64,000 nt of DNA from Nitrospirota bacterium (GCA_015233365.1 JADFXU010000001.1:1-64000), one strand, 5' to 3'; shown: positions 50,906-60,483, counted from the stretch's first letter. Numbers and translations: made by a program. Notes: a model not told the origin generated them from the sequence alone.

Positions 50906-52366
50906 ATGCAATACATATTACTTTCCGCAAAAACACGATATAAGGCTTTGGCAGCGCCTGTTTCATTTGTGCTGCTTTTCCTGTTCTTGGCCCTTGTGCT
51001 CCCCCTTCCCGCAAGAGGAGATATATCGGACAACGAAGCGACGGAACTGCTGACAAAATTTGGAGACGCAATGGCGAAAGTCGCGGAAAAGGCCACGCCC
51101 GCTGTGGTCAATATCGCGACTACCAGAACAATCAAGACTCCCAGGAACCCTCTTTTCGAAGACCCATTTTTCAGGAAGTTCTTCGGTGAAGGTCCGGAAG
51201 GAATTCAGAAGAGAAAGGCTATGAGTCTCGGGTCAGGCTTCATAGCAAAGTCTGACGGTTATATCATTACAAACAACCATGTTATCGAAGGCGCTGAGGA
51301 TATCGTCGTCAAACTCGCTGATAACAGGGAGTACAAGGGCAAGGTTGTCGGTATCGATTCGCGGAGTGATGTTGCAGTAATAAAGATAAATGAAAAAAAC
51401 CTTCCCATCATTCCCTGGGGGAACTCCGACAAATTAAGGGTTGGCGAATTGATACTTGCAGTAGGCAACCCCTATGGCCTCAGCCATACTGTTACTTCGG
51501 GGATCATAAGCGCTCTCGGCAGGATGGGTATAGGCATCACCGATTATGAGGATTTCATACAGACCGATGCGGCGATTAACCCGGGCAACTCCGGCGGCCC
51601 GCTGGTGAATGTCAGGGGTGAAGTGATAGGTGTCACCAACGCGATATTCAGCACTAGCGGCGGCTATCAGGGTATCGGGTTCGCTATTCCTTCAAATATG
51701 GTGAAAAATGTGATGGACAGCATCATCAGCCAGGGCAAAGTGGTCCGCGGCTGGCTCGGCGTGCAGATTCAGCCGCTCACCCCTGACCTGTCCAGGCAAT
51801 TCAACTTGAAAGATGAAAACGGCGTCCTGCTGGTCGATACCATTGAAGGGGGGCCGGCAGACAGGGGTGGTCTGAAGAGGGGTGATGTTATTGTCGAATA
51901 CGACGGCAAAAAAATCAACGATCCCTTCCATTTCAAAAACATGGTCGCTGAAACCAAACCCGGCAAATCAGTGATTCTCACCATAATCAGGGATGGCAGC
52001 CTTATGAAAAAGAATATCGCTATCGGCGAACTGCCTGGAGAGTCTAAGGTAATCACCGGTGTTGTGTCCGATAATGCGTTAAAGGGAGTTGCAGTGAATG
52101 AACTCACCGACGAATATCGTCAGAAAATGAATATCGGCGGAAAGGAAAAAGGCGTCGTTATCGTTAACATCGCTGAGGATAGCCCTGCCCTTGGGGTCCT
52201 GACAAAGGGAGATATCATCCTCGAAATAGACAGGAAGCCTGTAATCAGCGCTAAGGAATACGAGGATATAGTGTCCGGGATAGCGAGCAATAAGAATGTT
52301 CTTGTGCTGATCGTGAGGGGCGGCGTCCGGCAATACATAACGATACCGGCAAAAGCCGCGAAGTAA
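50906..52366 (+). CDS. degP: HtrA/DegP-type periplasmic serine protease
   Basis: Protein of 486 residues: signal peptide (about residues 15-42, ending PARGD), trypsin-like domain with catalytic triad in ITNNHVIEGA (His), RSDVAVIKI (Asp) and AINPGNSGGPLVNVRG (Ser), and two PDZ domains (about 285-365 and 395-475; GWLGVQIQPLTPDL, KGVVIVNIAEDSPA). It degrades or chaperones misfolded envelope proteins. It begins 15 bases after tilS, with ACGGAGGAAA upstream, so both may be one transcript. It converges on hemW with seven bases between stops. Confidence 0.95.
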   Translation: MQYILLSAKTRYKALAAPVSFVLLFLFLALVLPLPARGDISDNEATELLTKFGDAMAKVAEKATPAVVNIATTRTIKTPRNPLFEDPFFRKFFGEGPEGIQKRKAMSLGSGFIAKSDGYIITNNHVIEGAEDIVVKLADNREYKGKVVGIDSRSDVAVIKINEKNLPIIPWGNSDKLRVGELILAVGNPYGLSHTVTSGIISALGRMGIGITDYEDFIQTDAAINPGNSGGPLVNVRGEVIGVTNAIFSTSGGYQGIGFAIPSNMVKNVMDSIISQGKVVRGWLGVQIQPLTPDLSRQFNLKDENGVLLVDTIEGGPADRGGLKRGDVIVEYDGKKINDPFHFKNMVAETKPGKSVILTIIRDGSLMKKNIAIGELPGESKVITGVVSDNALKGVAVNELTDEYRQKMNIGGKEKGVVIVNIAEDSPALGVLTKGDIILEIDRKPVISAKEYEDIVSGIASNKNVLVLIVRGGVRQYITIPAKAAK

Positions 52367-52373
52367 GACACTT

Positions 52374-53504
52374 TTATGGTTGATTCAGGATTCGGACCAT
52401 TACTTCGGTGCTGAGCACAAGACCTTTTGCTGTAAGTCGAAGATACTGGTCTTTGATTTCGATAAGGCCGTGGTGAATGAGGTCATCCACGGCCTTGTTT
52501 GTCAGCAGTTTACCGCTTTCAGGCATAAGGCGGAGATCGATCCCCTCAATCTTCCTGAGTCCGAGGAATATCATTTCCTTGAATTCATCCTGTTCAGTAA
52601 TATTCACTTCCTCATCCACAGGTACGGTTCCGCCCTCTATCGATTCCACATAACGGGCGAGATCACGCAGGGTGCCTGAACGTTTGCCGTCAAAATACGA
52701 GTGAGCGCCTGCGCCGATTCCCAGGTATTCCCCCCGGTTCCAGTAGTTCAGATTATGCGCACATTCGTATGCCGGTTTCGCAAAGTTCGATATTTCATAA
52801 TGAAGATAGCCGTATTTCTTCATTTTCTCAATCACGGCATAATACATTTCAGTTACAAGCAATTCGTCGGGCAGGGCATAAACGCCTTCTGCCAGCTCGA
52901 CCTGAAGAGGGGTGCTTTCCTCGGGCGTAAGTTCGTATGCCGACACATGCTCCGGGGACAGATCGAGAGCACTGCTGACTGTGTTTTCCCATGCATCCAT
53001 GGACTGGCCAGGAATTCCGTATATTAAATCAAGCGAAATATTATCAAAGCCGGCACTCCTTGCAGCCCTGAAAGCGGCAAAAGCATCCTTCACCTTATGA
53101 CGTCTGCCGAGGACGCAAAGCTCATGATCGGCGAGTGATTGCACCCCGATACTGATACGGTTGACGCCGGATTCCCTGAAGGCAGCCAGTTGCGCCTCGG
53201 AAACCGTGCCGGGATTCGCCTCAATACTGATTTCGGCCCGGGGAACCAAAGCAAAAATTTCCCTTGCTCCCGATAAAATATCAGCCACCTGGCTCCCGGA
53301 AAGAAGTGTGGGGGTGCCGCCGCCCAGATATACCGTTTTGAGATTGCCTGCACTACCCTCCCTGAGTTTCATTTCCTTCAAGAGAGTCCTTACATATTTT
53401 CCGGTAGCATCCGGCCCGGCATTTTCAACAGGAACAGAATAAAAATCGCAGTAGTGGCATTTCGCAATGCAGAAAGGGACATGGATATAAAGATAATTGA
53501 CCAT
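52374..53504 (-). CDS. hemW: Radical SAM heme chaperone HemW
   Basis: Protein of 376 residues. The cluster motif CIAKCHYCDFYS (about residues 12-23) is of the CxxxCxxC type and followed by TVYLGGGTPTLL (about 57-68), typical of the HemN/HemW family; the tail region EYLGIGAGAHSYFDG (about 263-277) and KLTAKGL-like RLTAKGLVLSTEVMVRIL end the protein. HemW carries heme to respiratory enzymes; it lacks the N-terminal extension of true HemN. A GAGGT site precedes the ATG. Confidence 0.92.
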   Translation of the reverse strand: MVNYLYIHVPFCIAKCHYCDFYSVPVENAGPDATGKYVRTLLKEMKLREGSAGNLKTVYLGGGTPTLLSGSQVADILSGAREIFALVPRAEISIEANPGTVSEAQLAAFRESGVNRISIGVQSLADHELCVLGRRHKVKDAFAAFRAARSAGFDNISLDLIYGIPGQSMDAWENTVSSALDLSPEHVSAYELTPEESTPLQVELAEGVYALPDELLVTEMYYAVIEKMKKYGYLHYEISNFAKPAYECAHNLNYWNRGEYLGIGAGAHSYFDGKRSGTLRDLARYVESIEGGTVPVDEEVNITEQDEFKEMIFLGLRKIEGIDLRLMPESGKLLTNKAVDDLIHHGLIEIKDQYLRLTAKGLVLSTEVMVRILNQP

Positions 53505-53566
53505 AAGGTAACCTCTGTATTATAAATTGTTTTATAATTACTTATCTCGCATACAGGAGGACTGTC

Positions 53567-54136
53567 ATGGAAAGAAAGGTTGTGTATTTCGAAATACCCG
53601 GCAAGGAGAATACCGACGCGTGTCTTCAAATCGTAAAAGATGCGATAAGAGACTTCCGGTATAAGCATATCATCGTTGCATCGACCGGCGGATATTGCGG
53701 GAAATTATTTTCAGAAGCGCTGAAAGGCAGCGGCATCAATCTTGCAATAGTCACTCATTGCGCAGGATTCAAAGAGCCCAATACCAGTGAATTATCAGCT
53801 GAGATGCGGCAAAGCATAATAGCTGACGGCGCAAAGGTATATACGGGCACCATGATCACTCACAGTCTTGAAACAGCCTTCGCGTCAAAATTCAACGGCG
53901 TTTATCCGGCACTTATCGTCGCCCAGACACTGAGGATGTTCGGACAGGGGACAAAAGTCTGCTGTGAGATGGTCATGATGGCGGCTGATGCAGGGCTCAT
54001 ACCTGAAGGAGAAGACATCCTTGCCGTGGCAGGCACAGGCAGGGGCGCCGATACGGTGCTGGTCATAAAATCAGCGGTCTCGAAACGGTTTCTAGATCTG
54101 CGCGTACTCGAAGTGCTGGCTAAGCCGAGGGGCTGA
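53567..54136 (+). CDS. Stand-alone pyruvate-kinase C-terminal-like domain protein
   Basis: A 189-residue cytosolic protein matching the pyruvate kinase C-terminal (alpha/beta) domain family as a free-standing unit: KYKHIIVASTGGYCGKLFSEAL (about residues 27-48, in parts), IVTHCAGF, and TGRGADTVLVIKSA near the end. Catalytic pyruvate kinase parts are missing, so it is not a pyruvate kinase. A strong GGAGG site precedes the ATG. The protein after it, AsmA-like, starts one base beyond the stop, so they are co-transcribed though functionally unconnected by known biology. Confidence 0.8.
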   Translation: MERKVVYFEIPGKENTDACLQIVKDAIRDFRYKHIIVASTGGYCGKLFSEALKGSGINLAIVTHCAGFKEPNTSELSAEMRQSIIADGAKVYTGTMITHSLETAFASKFNGVYPALIVAQTLRMFGQGTKVCCEMVMMAADAGLIPEGEDILAVAGTGRGADTVLVIKSAVSKRFLDLRVLEVLAKPRG

Positions 54137-54137
54137 G

Positions 54138-55568
54138 ATGCGCAGAAAGGTCCTTTTAGTCCTTGGCGGGGGTGCCGCAGCCCTTATTCTTGCAGTTATC
54201 ATTTTCGCCCTCGCCTTCGACATAAATTCCTACAGTCACCGCATCGAGTCCGCTACCTCGGGGGCGACCGGCCTGGAGGTCAGGATCAATGGTAAGATGG
54301 GGCTCTCTTTTTACCCCCTTGGCGTATCGGCCAAGGATATCCACGTCGCCAACAAGGGAGGTGAAATCATTTCCATCGAAACCCTCAGGCTGGGGGCTGA
54401 GTTGATGCCTCTGCTGAAGAAGCAACTCAAAGTCACAGGTTGCGAGCTCATCAAACCGGCTTTCACTATAGTGAAGAGCGCCGACGGGAAATATAACTTT
54501 GAAAACACTGAAAAGAAATCCACTAAAGAGAGTCCTCGAACAGCCTTCAGTCTGGATGAGTTGAAGTTGTCCAAAGGGGCAATAGTCTATCTCGACAACA
54601 AGACGAGGGAAAAGACGGAGTTTAAAGATTTCAATCTGGCTATAAGAGACCTTTCGGTAGTTGATACTTCAGGGGAAATCATAAAGAACATCGCATTCAC
54701 GGGAAACCTGGACTGCAAGGAGGTACGGAAAAAGGACCTCAATATCTACAACGTCAGGAGTCCCGTAAAAGCGGCTAAGGGAGTAATCCACCTCATACCA
54801 CTTACCATGGATATCTTCGGATCAAAGGGTGAAGGAGATGTCACGGTAGACAATTCGGGAGCCGATGCTGAGTACAAAATCAATCTGAAGGTATCAAAGC
54901 TGGACTTCGCAAAACTTGAAGAGTCTTTCGGCACAAAAAGGATCATCGGAGGAAAGGGTGATCTATATGCTTCCCTGAATATGAAAGAAAGGGGAAACCG
55001 CAATCTGATGAGCAGCATGGAGGGCACCTTTTCTCTCCGGGGTGCCAATCTCGTCATTTATACCATGGACCTCGACAAAATTCTTTCTTCGTATGAAGCA
55101 AGCCAGCAGTTCAATCTGGTCGACCTCGGCACTTTCTTCATAGCCGGCCCTCTCAGTACCATTGCGATCAAGGGGTACCGTTATGGTGACGTTTACAGCC
55201 AGACCCGCGGAGGGCACGGCACTATCACACAATTCATCTCCCACTGGAAGATCAGGGGCGGGGTGGCGGACGCTACGGACTGCGCCCTCGCGACGCGGCA
55301 TAATCGCGTTGCACTTAAGGGCAAGCTCGATCTCGTAGGCGAACGATATAATAATGTAATAGTGGCGCTTCTCGATGACAAGGGATGCGCAAAATTCAAA
55401 CAAAACATCAGCGGCCCCTTCGGCAGACCCCAGGTCAGCACGGTAAACACCGCCGAATCACTTGCCGGTCCCATCCTTAATCTCTTCAGGAAGGCGAAGA
55501 GTTTTATTCAGGGCGGCAAATGCGAGGTCTTCTACAGCGGCTCTGTGCATCCGGTGCAAAGGGATTAA
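54138..55568 (+). CDS. AsmA family protein
   Basis: Protein of 476 residues with an N-terminal membrane anchor (about residues 6-27, LLVLGGGAAALILAVIIFALAF), the AsmA start DINSYSHRIESATSGATGLEVRINGKMGLSFYPL, and a long periplasmic beta-groove-like region ending near residue 470. The C-terminal segment resembles the AsmA_2 region (NLMSSMEGTFSLRGANLVIYTMDLDK). Such proteins are thought to bridge membranes for lipid transport. Complete; co-transcribed with the preceding gene. Confidence 0.88.
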   Translation: MRRKVLLVLGGGAAALILAVIIFALAFDINSYSHRIESATSGATGLEVRINGKMGLSFYPLGVSAKDIHVANKGGEIISIETLRLGAELMPLLKKQLKVTGCELIKPAFTIVKSADGKYNFENTEKKSTKESPRTAFSLDELKLSKGAIVYLDNKTREKTEFKDFNLAIRDLSVVDTSGEIIKNIAFTGNLDCKEVRKKDLNIYNVRSPVKAAKGVIHLIPLTMDIFGSKGEGDVTVDNSGADAEYKINLKVSKLDFAKLEESFGTKRIIGGKGDLYASLNMKERGNRNLMSSMEGTFSLRGANLVIYTMDLDKILSSYEASQQFNLVDLGTFFIAGPLSTIAIKGYRYGDVYSQTRGGHGTITQFISHWKIRGGVADATDCALATRHNRVALKGKLDLVGERYNNVIVALLDDKGCAKFKQNISGPFGRPQVSTVNTAESLAGPILNLFRKAKSFIQGGKCEVFYSGSVHPVQRD

Positions 55569-55624
55569 CGGCAACCGCCGGATAATCCAGCACTTCCGGG
55601 AAAGGCAATCAACGAGCCGAATTT

Positions 55625-56164
55625 TCAATCACGCCCTCTGTGGCCTTCGTCATGCCCTTCTCCACGCCCCTCTCTATGCCCTTCTCCATGTTCGCCTTTC
55701 TCTCTGTGCTCCATGCCTTCTCTATGCTCCGGACCTCCGTGCCGTTCCCTCTCAATGCGTGCATTCCAGTAACGGTCTCTCTCCCATCCGCGCCAGTTTT
55801 GTCTGACCTGGCCGTATGGAACGCGCTCATGCCACACTCTCCGCCTGTAATCAGGAGGGAGATTTATAATAGAAACAGGCACCCGTCCGCGGACTATAAA
55901 GCTCCATGGTCCGTTATAGTTTCCCGACCGGTACCAGCGTCCTCCGTAGGGCCGATACCAATAGCCGTGATAAAAAAAGACATCGTAGTCGGGAACGACG
56001 TATACAGACGTGTCAGGGAAGACAACAAGCTCCGGAGGCGCTGAGAAGACCGGGATACCAATCCCGATGTTGACCTCGACCCTGGCCGAAGTCGCTGCCG
56101 GATAGCCCACCCCCACCATTAGAAGCATTGTAAGGACAAACAGTATTCTAATCAGCGTTTTCAT
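55625..56164 (-). CDS. Exported protein with His/Glu/Arg-rich tail
   Basis: Protein of 179 residues with AAAGGAG before the ATG at 56164. A signal peptide (about residues 1-26, ending AATSA) precedes an aromatic-rich region FFYHGYWYRPYGGRWYRSGNYNG (about 60-85, in parts), resembling the YXWGXW-like proteins of the envelope, and then a tail of about 45 residues made of HREG, EHGEG and HDEGH repeats. The tail could bind metal ions. Family function is not known. It is divergent from mscS. Confidence 0.7.
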   Translation of the reverse strand: MKTLIRILFVLTMLLMVGVGYPAATSARVEVNIGIGIPVFSAPPELVVFPDTSVYVVPDYDVFFYHGYWYRPYGGRWYRSGNYNGPWSFIVRGRVPVSIINLPPDYRRRVWHERVPYGQVRQNWRGWERDRYWNARIERERHGGPEHREGMEHREKGEHGEGHREGRGEGHDEGHRGRD

Positions 56165-56351
56165 ATCGCATGTCTCCTTTCCGATGCCTGAAGGGCCATC
56201 GTTCAAAGTTCCTGATTTATTATAACTCCTGTGGATTTACGCATCAATACTTTGCAGGTGGAAAAAATAATACTACCGACATCGGATATCTAAAGTGCAA
56301 AACCGATATTCTAAGCATTGACATGGGATTCGAAGCTCGTATAATTGAATG

Positions 56352-56406
56352 AAAGAGGTGACCGCTTGTGATTCTTCAAGGTAAAGCAAGTTATGAACTT
56401 TTTTGA
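56352..56406 (+). promoter_or_regulatory. 17-base leader repeat with a short upstream reading frame before mscS
   Basis: AAAGAGGTGACCGCTTG at 56352-56368 is identical to 60431-60447. It contains a ribosome-binding site (AGAGGTGA). A GTG at 56368-56370 starts a 12-codon frame, MILQGKASYELF, ending at the TGA 56404-56406, which overlaps the mscS start. Alternatively the TTG at 56366 forms a start-stop pair with the next TGA. A regulatory role is inferred. Confidence 0.5.
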
Positions 56407-57463
56407 CGACTGGGGAATTCCGATGATTGTCCTGGCGGTCTGGATTGTATTCATCCTTACCGCCATCCCGTCTTTAGTTAACTATTTGATGAAAAGGGCG
56501 GAGCAGCGCCAGCGCGCTTTTAGCGCGCTCCTCCTCTCTGCTTTAGGAACGCCTCTGGTCTTATTCCTTTTTGTCATAGGGCTGAACTTATTCATCGATA
56601 TAATCCCCTCCGTTCCTGCAAAATGGGACAAATACCTTAATACCTCGATCTTTATTCTCTTCGTCCTGGCCGGTTATCTCTTTCTGGACAGGTTGATGAT
56701 TAGAGTAATCAGGCGATACAGCAAAACCGTTGACGTCGTTGCATCGGCAGCCGGCGTAACAACAACGCTTTACAGAATCATCATTATCGCATTTGCGGTA
56801 TTTATAATCCTGGACCACCTCAAAATCACAATTACCCCGTTTCTGGCTTCACTGGGAATCGGGGGATTAGTCGTGGCCCTTGCACTTCAGGACACACTTT
56901 CCAATTTCTTTTCCGGAATCTACCTCTCTTTTGACAAGGCCATCAGGATAGGGGATTACATCCGGCTCGAATGGGGAGAGGAAGGCTACGTGACCGAGGT
57001 GGGTTGGCACAGCACGAGAATTCAGACGCTTTCCAATAATACGGTCATAGTCTCTAATGCCAAACTTGCCGGCAGCCGCATCACTAACTTCTATCTTCCG
57101 GGTAAGGAGATACCCGTTGGGGTCAGTTTGGGCGTGACATATGAGAGCGACCTGGAAAAGGTGGAGAACGTGACAGTCGATGTGGCACGAGAAGTACTCA
57201 AAGATACTATCGGGGGTGTCAAGGAGTTCGAACCCTCAATAGTTTATAGCAGCTTCGGTGACTCGGGCATCCACTTTTCGGTCAACCTTCGCGCAACAGA
57301 GTATGCTAATCAGTATTTGATCATCCACGAATTCATCAAACGTCTTCACCGGCGCTATGAAACAGAGGGAATCGAGATCACGTCACCGGTCCGGAACGTA
57401 TATATAAGAAAAGGCGCTTCTGAAACGGAGCATGCAGATGACCCGGAAAAGGGGCCGCGATAA
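56393..57463 (+). CDS. mscS: Mechanosensitive channel, MscS family
   Basis: Small-conductance channel of 356 residues. Four or so membrane segments occupy about residues 8-165, the last being the pore helix FLASLGIGGLVVALALQDTLSNFFSGIYL (about 147-175, in parts); the soluble middle-beta domain follows with GDYIRLEWGEEGYVTEVGWHSTRI, then the C-terminal alpha/beta vestibule. Tail is charged. It protects against hypo-osmotic stress. The weak ribosome-binding site may be helped by the upstream leader frame. Confidence 0.9.
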   Translation: MNFFDDWGIPMIVLAVWIVFILTAIPSLVNYLMKRAEQRQRAFSALLLSALGTPLVLFLFVIGLNLFIDIIPSVPAKWDKYLNTSIFILFVLAGYLFLDRLMIRVIRRYSKTVDVVASAAGVTTTLYRIIIIAFAVFIILDHLKITITPFLASLGIGGLVVALALQDTLSNFFSGIYLSFDKAIRIGDYIRLEWGEEGYVTEVGWHSTRIQTLSNNTVIVSNAKLAGSRITNFYLPGKEIPVGVSLGVTYESDLEKVENVTVDVAREVLKDTIGGVKEFEPSIVYSSFGDSGIHFSVNLRATEYANQYLIIHEFIKRLHRRYETEGIEITSPVRNVYIRKGASETEHADDPEKGPR

Positions 57464-57590
57464 GCCGGAATGGGTGTCCTCAATAAAGATTAATGCGTTC
57501 GCTACCTGTTTTGCAATCACACCTTTTTTTAATTACTATTACAATATCGGACTATTTACAGAGTTTTGAAGGAATAAACAGGAGGTGTAT

Positions 57591-58961
57591 ATGGAATTGA
57601 AGCAGGGTAAATACTATTTGCGGCAAGCGCGGTTACTGCAGCTTCTCTTTTTGAGTCTGATTCTGACAGGGGCTATTTGGGGACCGGGAATTGTGGCTGC
57701 CAGGGCTGAAGATGGTACGCCGGCCGCCCCCCAGGACAAATTGCAGCCATTGCTGCAACCTGACAATCCTGCTTATCGCACCCCTAGAGCCGGTGAAGGC
57801 TTCAAGACTGAATTGTTCGGACGGGAAATTGCGGTGCAGCCCGAAAACAGGCGTTCGGTTACAGCGATAGATCTGGGTGTGGCTGTTAATACACCTGGTG
57901 CAGACAATAAGGCGGCCCTTCCTTTTGGCGCCCTTTATCTGTGGCGTCATCCGAATGACCAGAGCCTCCTTCGGGCCGACATCGTAGGAGTATACAATGA
58001 TATCTTTTGGGCAGGTTCCTCCCCGATTCTGGGACCTTTCGAATGGGTGCTTACATTTAACAGCTACACCCTGCCATTTGGACAATATGAACTGATAGAC
58101 GGCAAGGCCGACAAAGCCGAGGAGTTGGTCTGGGGATACGTCAGACCGGGATTCGGTCTCGGTTACCGCAAGAACGTGTCTCCAGGCCACCAGGACAATA
58201 TGTTTGCCATTGACCTGACTATCGAGCCTGGTTTTCTTTTCTTTGGGAAAAATTCAAACGCTGCCTCTAATTTTGTCTTGCCCGAAAACACTTTCGAGCT
58301 TCGAGAGCATTTACAGGTGAGATTGGATGCCTTTGAGCGCAACCTGTTGTCCTTGCCTCATAGTGGCTTTGCTGCCGGCGCCGATCTGATCAACGGCAAC
58401 CGCACCAATTGGCGAAACTGGGGGTTGAGCGGTTCACAGACAGACGGGCGGGAGTACCTTTCGGCCAGCGGTTATTTATTGGGTGCAGGAGGAGTTCCGG
58501 GTGTCGACAGCGACCGCCACCGGCTTCTCGGCTCCTTGCACGGCGGGGTCGGCAGCAATCTCGACAGGTTCTCCGCGACCCGTATCGGCGGCGGGGTCAT
58601 GACCATGGGCGAAGAATATGGCTCCACCTGGCGGCCGATCCTTCCAGGCTCGATCATCCAGGAATACTTTCCAAAACACTACCTGGTGGCTGTCGGTGAG
58701 TACCGTTGGGAAGCCCTCTTTTTCACATATCTGAGTTTCAACGCTTCTGCCGGCTGGCTTGACCGTTTCCGGCAAACCGGACCGGCTTTAACCGATACGA
58801 CTTTAAAAAACGACGTCTTCACATCTTTGGGAGGCCGCGTGACTACGGGGTTTTTCTTTGATACTCGTATGCAGCTCTCCTATAATTACAATTTCTCAGA
58901 GATCCGGGACGGCAGGCGCGGCGGGCACGAAAGCGTGCTGCATTTTTCGCGCGATTTTTGA
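57591..58961 (+). CDS. Putative outer-membrane beta-barrel protein
   Basis: Protein of 456 residues, strong AGGAGGTG site before the ATG at 57591. A long signal peptide (about residues 14-40) leads to a polar region, then many alternating hydrophobic-aromatic strands (for example GFGLGYRKNVSPG, FTYLSFNASAGWLDRF, TGFFFDTRMQLSYNYNF) ending in the outer-membrane sorting phenylalanine of LHFSRDF. I do not recognise a named family. Together with MscS and the following stress proteins it may be part of an envelope-response group. Confidence 0.7.
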   Translation: MELKQGKYYLRQARLLQLLFLSLILTGAIWGPGIVAARAEDGTPAAPQDKLQPLLQPDNPAYRTPRAGEGFKTELFGREIAVQPENRRSVTAIDLGVAVNTPGADNKAALPFGALYLWRHPNDQSLLRADIVGVYNDIFWAGSSPILGPFEWVLTFNSYTLPFGQYELIDGKADKAEELVWGYVRPGFGLGYRKNVSPGHQDNMFAIDLTIEPGFLFFGKNSNAASNFVLPENTFELREHLQVRLDAFERNLLSLPHSGFAAGADLINGNRTNWRNWGLSGSQTDGREYLSASGYLLGAGGVPGVDSDRHRLLGSLHGGVGSNLDRFSATRIGGGVMTMGEEYGSTWRPILPGSIIQEYFPKHYLVAVGEYRWEALFFTYLSFNASAGWLDRFRQTGPALTDTTLKNDVFTSLGGRVTTGFFFDTRMQLSYNYNFSEIRDGRRGGHESVLHFSRDF

Positions 58962-59152
58962 GGTCGGTCAGAATTGTCTCTTTCTATCTTACTGGAAAGC
59001 ATCAAGCGCAAAGTCATTCCACTGGAATATGAAAGTCTCTTTTCTGTAGCCCTGCACAGGACCGGATTGAAGTGTTCCGGTGTTCAGCAGACTCTGCTAT
59101 AATGTCAAATAGCACAATCATGGACATCAGACGCCCTGTGAACTGAGACGAT

Positions 59153-59647
59153 ATGAGACAGTGTATGTTTATAGTTTTTGCGAGCGCATTGCTGGTTTCA
59201 GGCTTTGCCTTTGCCGCGGGGCCGGACGATATTCTGGGGTTGTGGAATACCGAGGAAAGAGACGCAAAGATAGAAATCTATAAATGCGGCTCAAAATACT
59301 GCGGCAAAATAGCCTGGCTGAAGGAACCGACTTATCCTGCCGGTTCCAAAGAAGGGGTGCCGGGCACGCCGATACTCGATCATAGCAACCCGAACCCTAA
59401 ATTGAGGGAAAGACCTCTCATCGGACTGCCGATCCTTATTGACTTCTTGTTCGCCGGTGATAATTTATGGAATAACGGGAAAATATACAACTCGGACAAC
59501 GGCAAGATATACAGCGGCAAAATGACGCTCATTTCACCTGACCAATTAAATGTGAGGGGTTTCATCGGCATATCGCTCATCGGAGGCACAACGAAGTGGA
59601 CGCGCGCGAAAGCTGGAACCCGGCGCGAGGATACAGAACATCTTTAA
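59153..59647 (+). CDS. DUF2147 exported protein
   Basis: Protein of 164 residues with a signal peptide (about residues 1-21, ending FAFAA) and a DUF2147 domain: DILGLWNTEERDAKIEIYKCGSKYCGKIAWLKEP is the family's opening, with the paired cysteines, then GLPILIDFLFAGDNLWNNGKIYN and SGKMTLISPDQLNVRGFIG. Function unknown; usually secreted. It precedes a SYLF lipoprotein, likely unlinked by transcript (50 bases, with its own strong ribosome site). Confidence 0.85.
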   Translation: MRQCMFIVFASALLVSGFAFAAGPDDILGLWNTEERDAKIEIYKCGSKYCGKIAWLKEPTYPAGSKEGVPGTPILDHSNPNPKLRERPLIGLPILIDFLFAGDNLWNNGKIYNSDNGKIYSGKMTLISPDQLNVRGFIGISLIGGTTKWTRAKAGTRREDTEHL

Positions 59648-59696
59648 GAAAACGACAATAATGCAAACAGGAAACTCACAAAAAGGGAGGACAGCA

Positions 59697-60395
59697 ATGA
59701 ACCATGGGCTGAAAAAGATGAATATTATTTTGCTTGGTATTACAGTGCTGATCTTTATGGTATCTTGTGCCACTACTGAACCGACTTCCAGGACTTCCTC
59801 CGAGGCACAGGGACTCGTTGACAGGGCACGGGTCACATTCGGGGATTTCATGAGGGATGAGCAATACACATGGTTCCACGATCACCTCAAGGAAGCATAT
59901 GGTCTCCTGATTTATCCGCAGATAATCAAGGGCGGATTTTTCATCGGGGGTTCGGGCGGGACCGGCGTCCTGGTAGTAAGGGGAACAGGGACTTCGGACT
60001 GGAGCCAGCCGGCATTCTATACAATAGGGTCAGTCACTTTTGGTCTCCAGATTGGCGGCGAAGCGGCACAAGTGATCGTGATGGCAATGAGCCGGAAAGC
60101 GGTAGATTCTCTGCTATCGTCATCGGTCAAACTTGGCGGAGACACTTCAGTGGCGCTTGGCCCGATTGGAATAGGGGCTAAAGGCAATATAACCGCAGAT
60201 TTCATCTCTTTTGCAAAAAGCAAAGGCCTCTATGCCGGCATCAACCTGGAAGGCTCTGTAGTCAATGTGCGAGACAGTTTAAATGCGGCTTATTACGGCA
60301 GGAATGTAACCCCTGCAGATATAGTTGTAAAAAGGACAGTCAGCAACGAAGGTTCGGCAGAACTGAGGTCTGCAGTTGGCCTGGCAGTGAAATAG
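59697..60395 (+). CDS. SYLF-domain (Ysc84) lipoprotein
   Basis: Protein of 232 residues with an AAAGGGAGGAC site before the ATG at 59697. Signal sequence (about 1-21) ends in a lipobox-type FMVSC. The SYLF/Ysc84 domain follows: DHLKEAYGLLIYPQIIKGGFFIGGSGGTGVLVVR (about 60-95, in parts), FGLQIGGEAAQVIVMAMSRKAVDSLL, and LGPIGIGAKGNI with AGINLEGSVVNVR at the end. This domain binds phosphoinositides in eukaryotes; the bacterial role is unknown. Confidence 0.88.
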   Translation: MNHGLKKMNIILLGITVLIFMVSCATTEPTSRTSSEAQGLVDRARVTFGDFMRDEQYTWFHDHLKEAYGLLIYPQIIKGGFFIGGSGGTGVLVVRGTGTSDWSQPAFYTIGSVTFGLQIGGEAAQVIVMAMSRKAVDSLLSSSVKLGGDTSVALGPIGIGAKGNITADFISFAKSKGLYAGINLEGSVVNVRDSLNAAYYGRNVTPADIVVKRTVSNEGSAELRSAVGLAVK

Positions 60396-60430
60396 TCCGC
60401 TAATATAAGGTCGGCGGCTATGCGGCGATT

Positions 60431-60483
60431 AAAGAGGTGACCGCTTGACGTGCCTGAGATTACTTATATTCTATGAATTATGA
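60431..60483 (+). promoter_or_regulatory. 17-base leader repeat with a short upstream reading frame before the CAP gene
   Basis: AAAGAGGTGACCGCTTG at 60431-60447 is identical to the one before mscS. Its TTG (60445) starts a 12-codon frame MTCLRLLIFYEL whose TGA (60481-60483) overlaps the ATG of the CAP gene (ATGA). The CAP gene itself has no ribosome-binding site, so coupling to this frame is a plausible route to translation. Confidence 0.55.
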
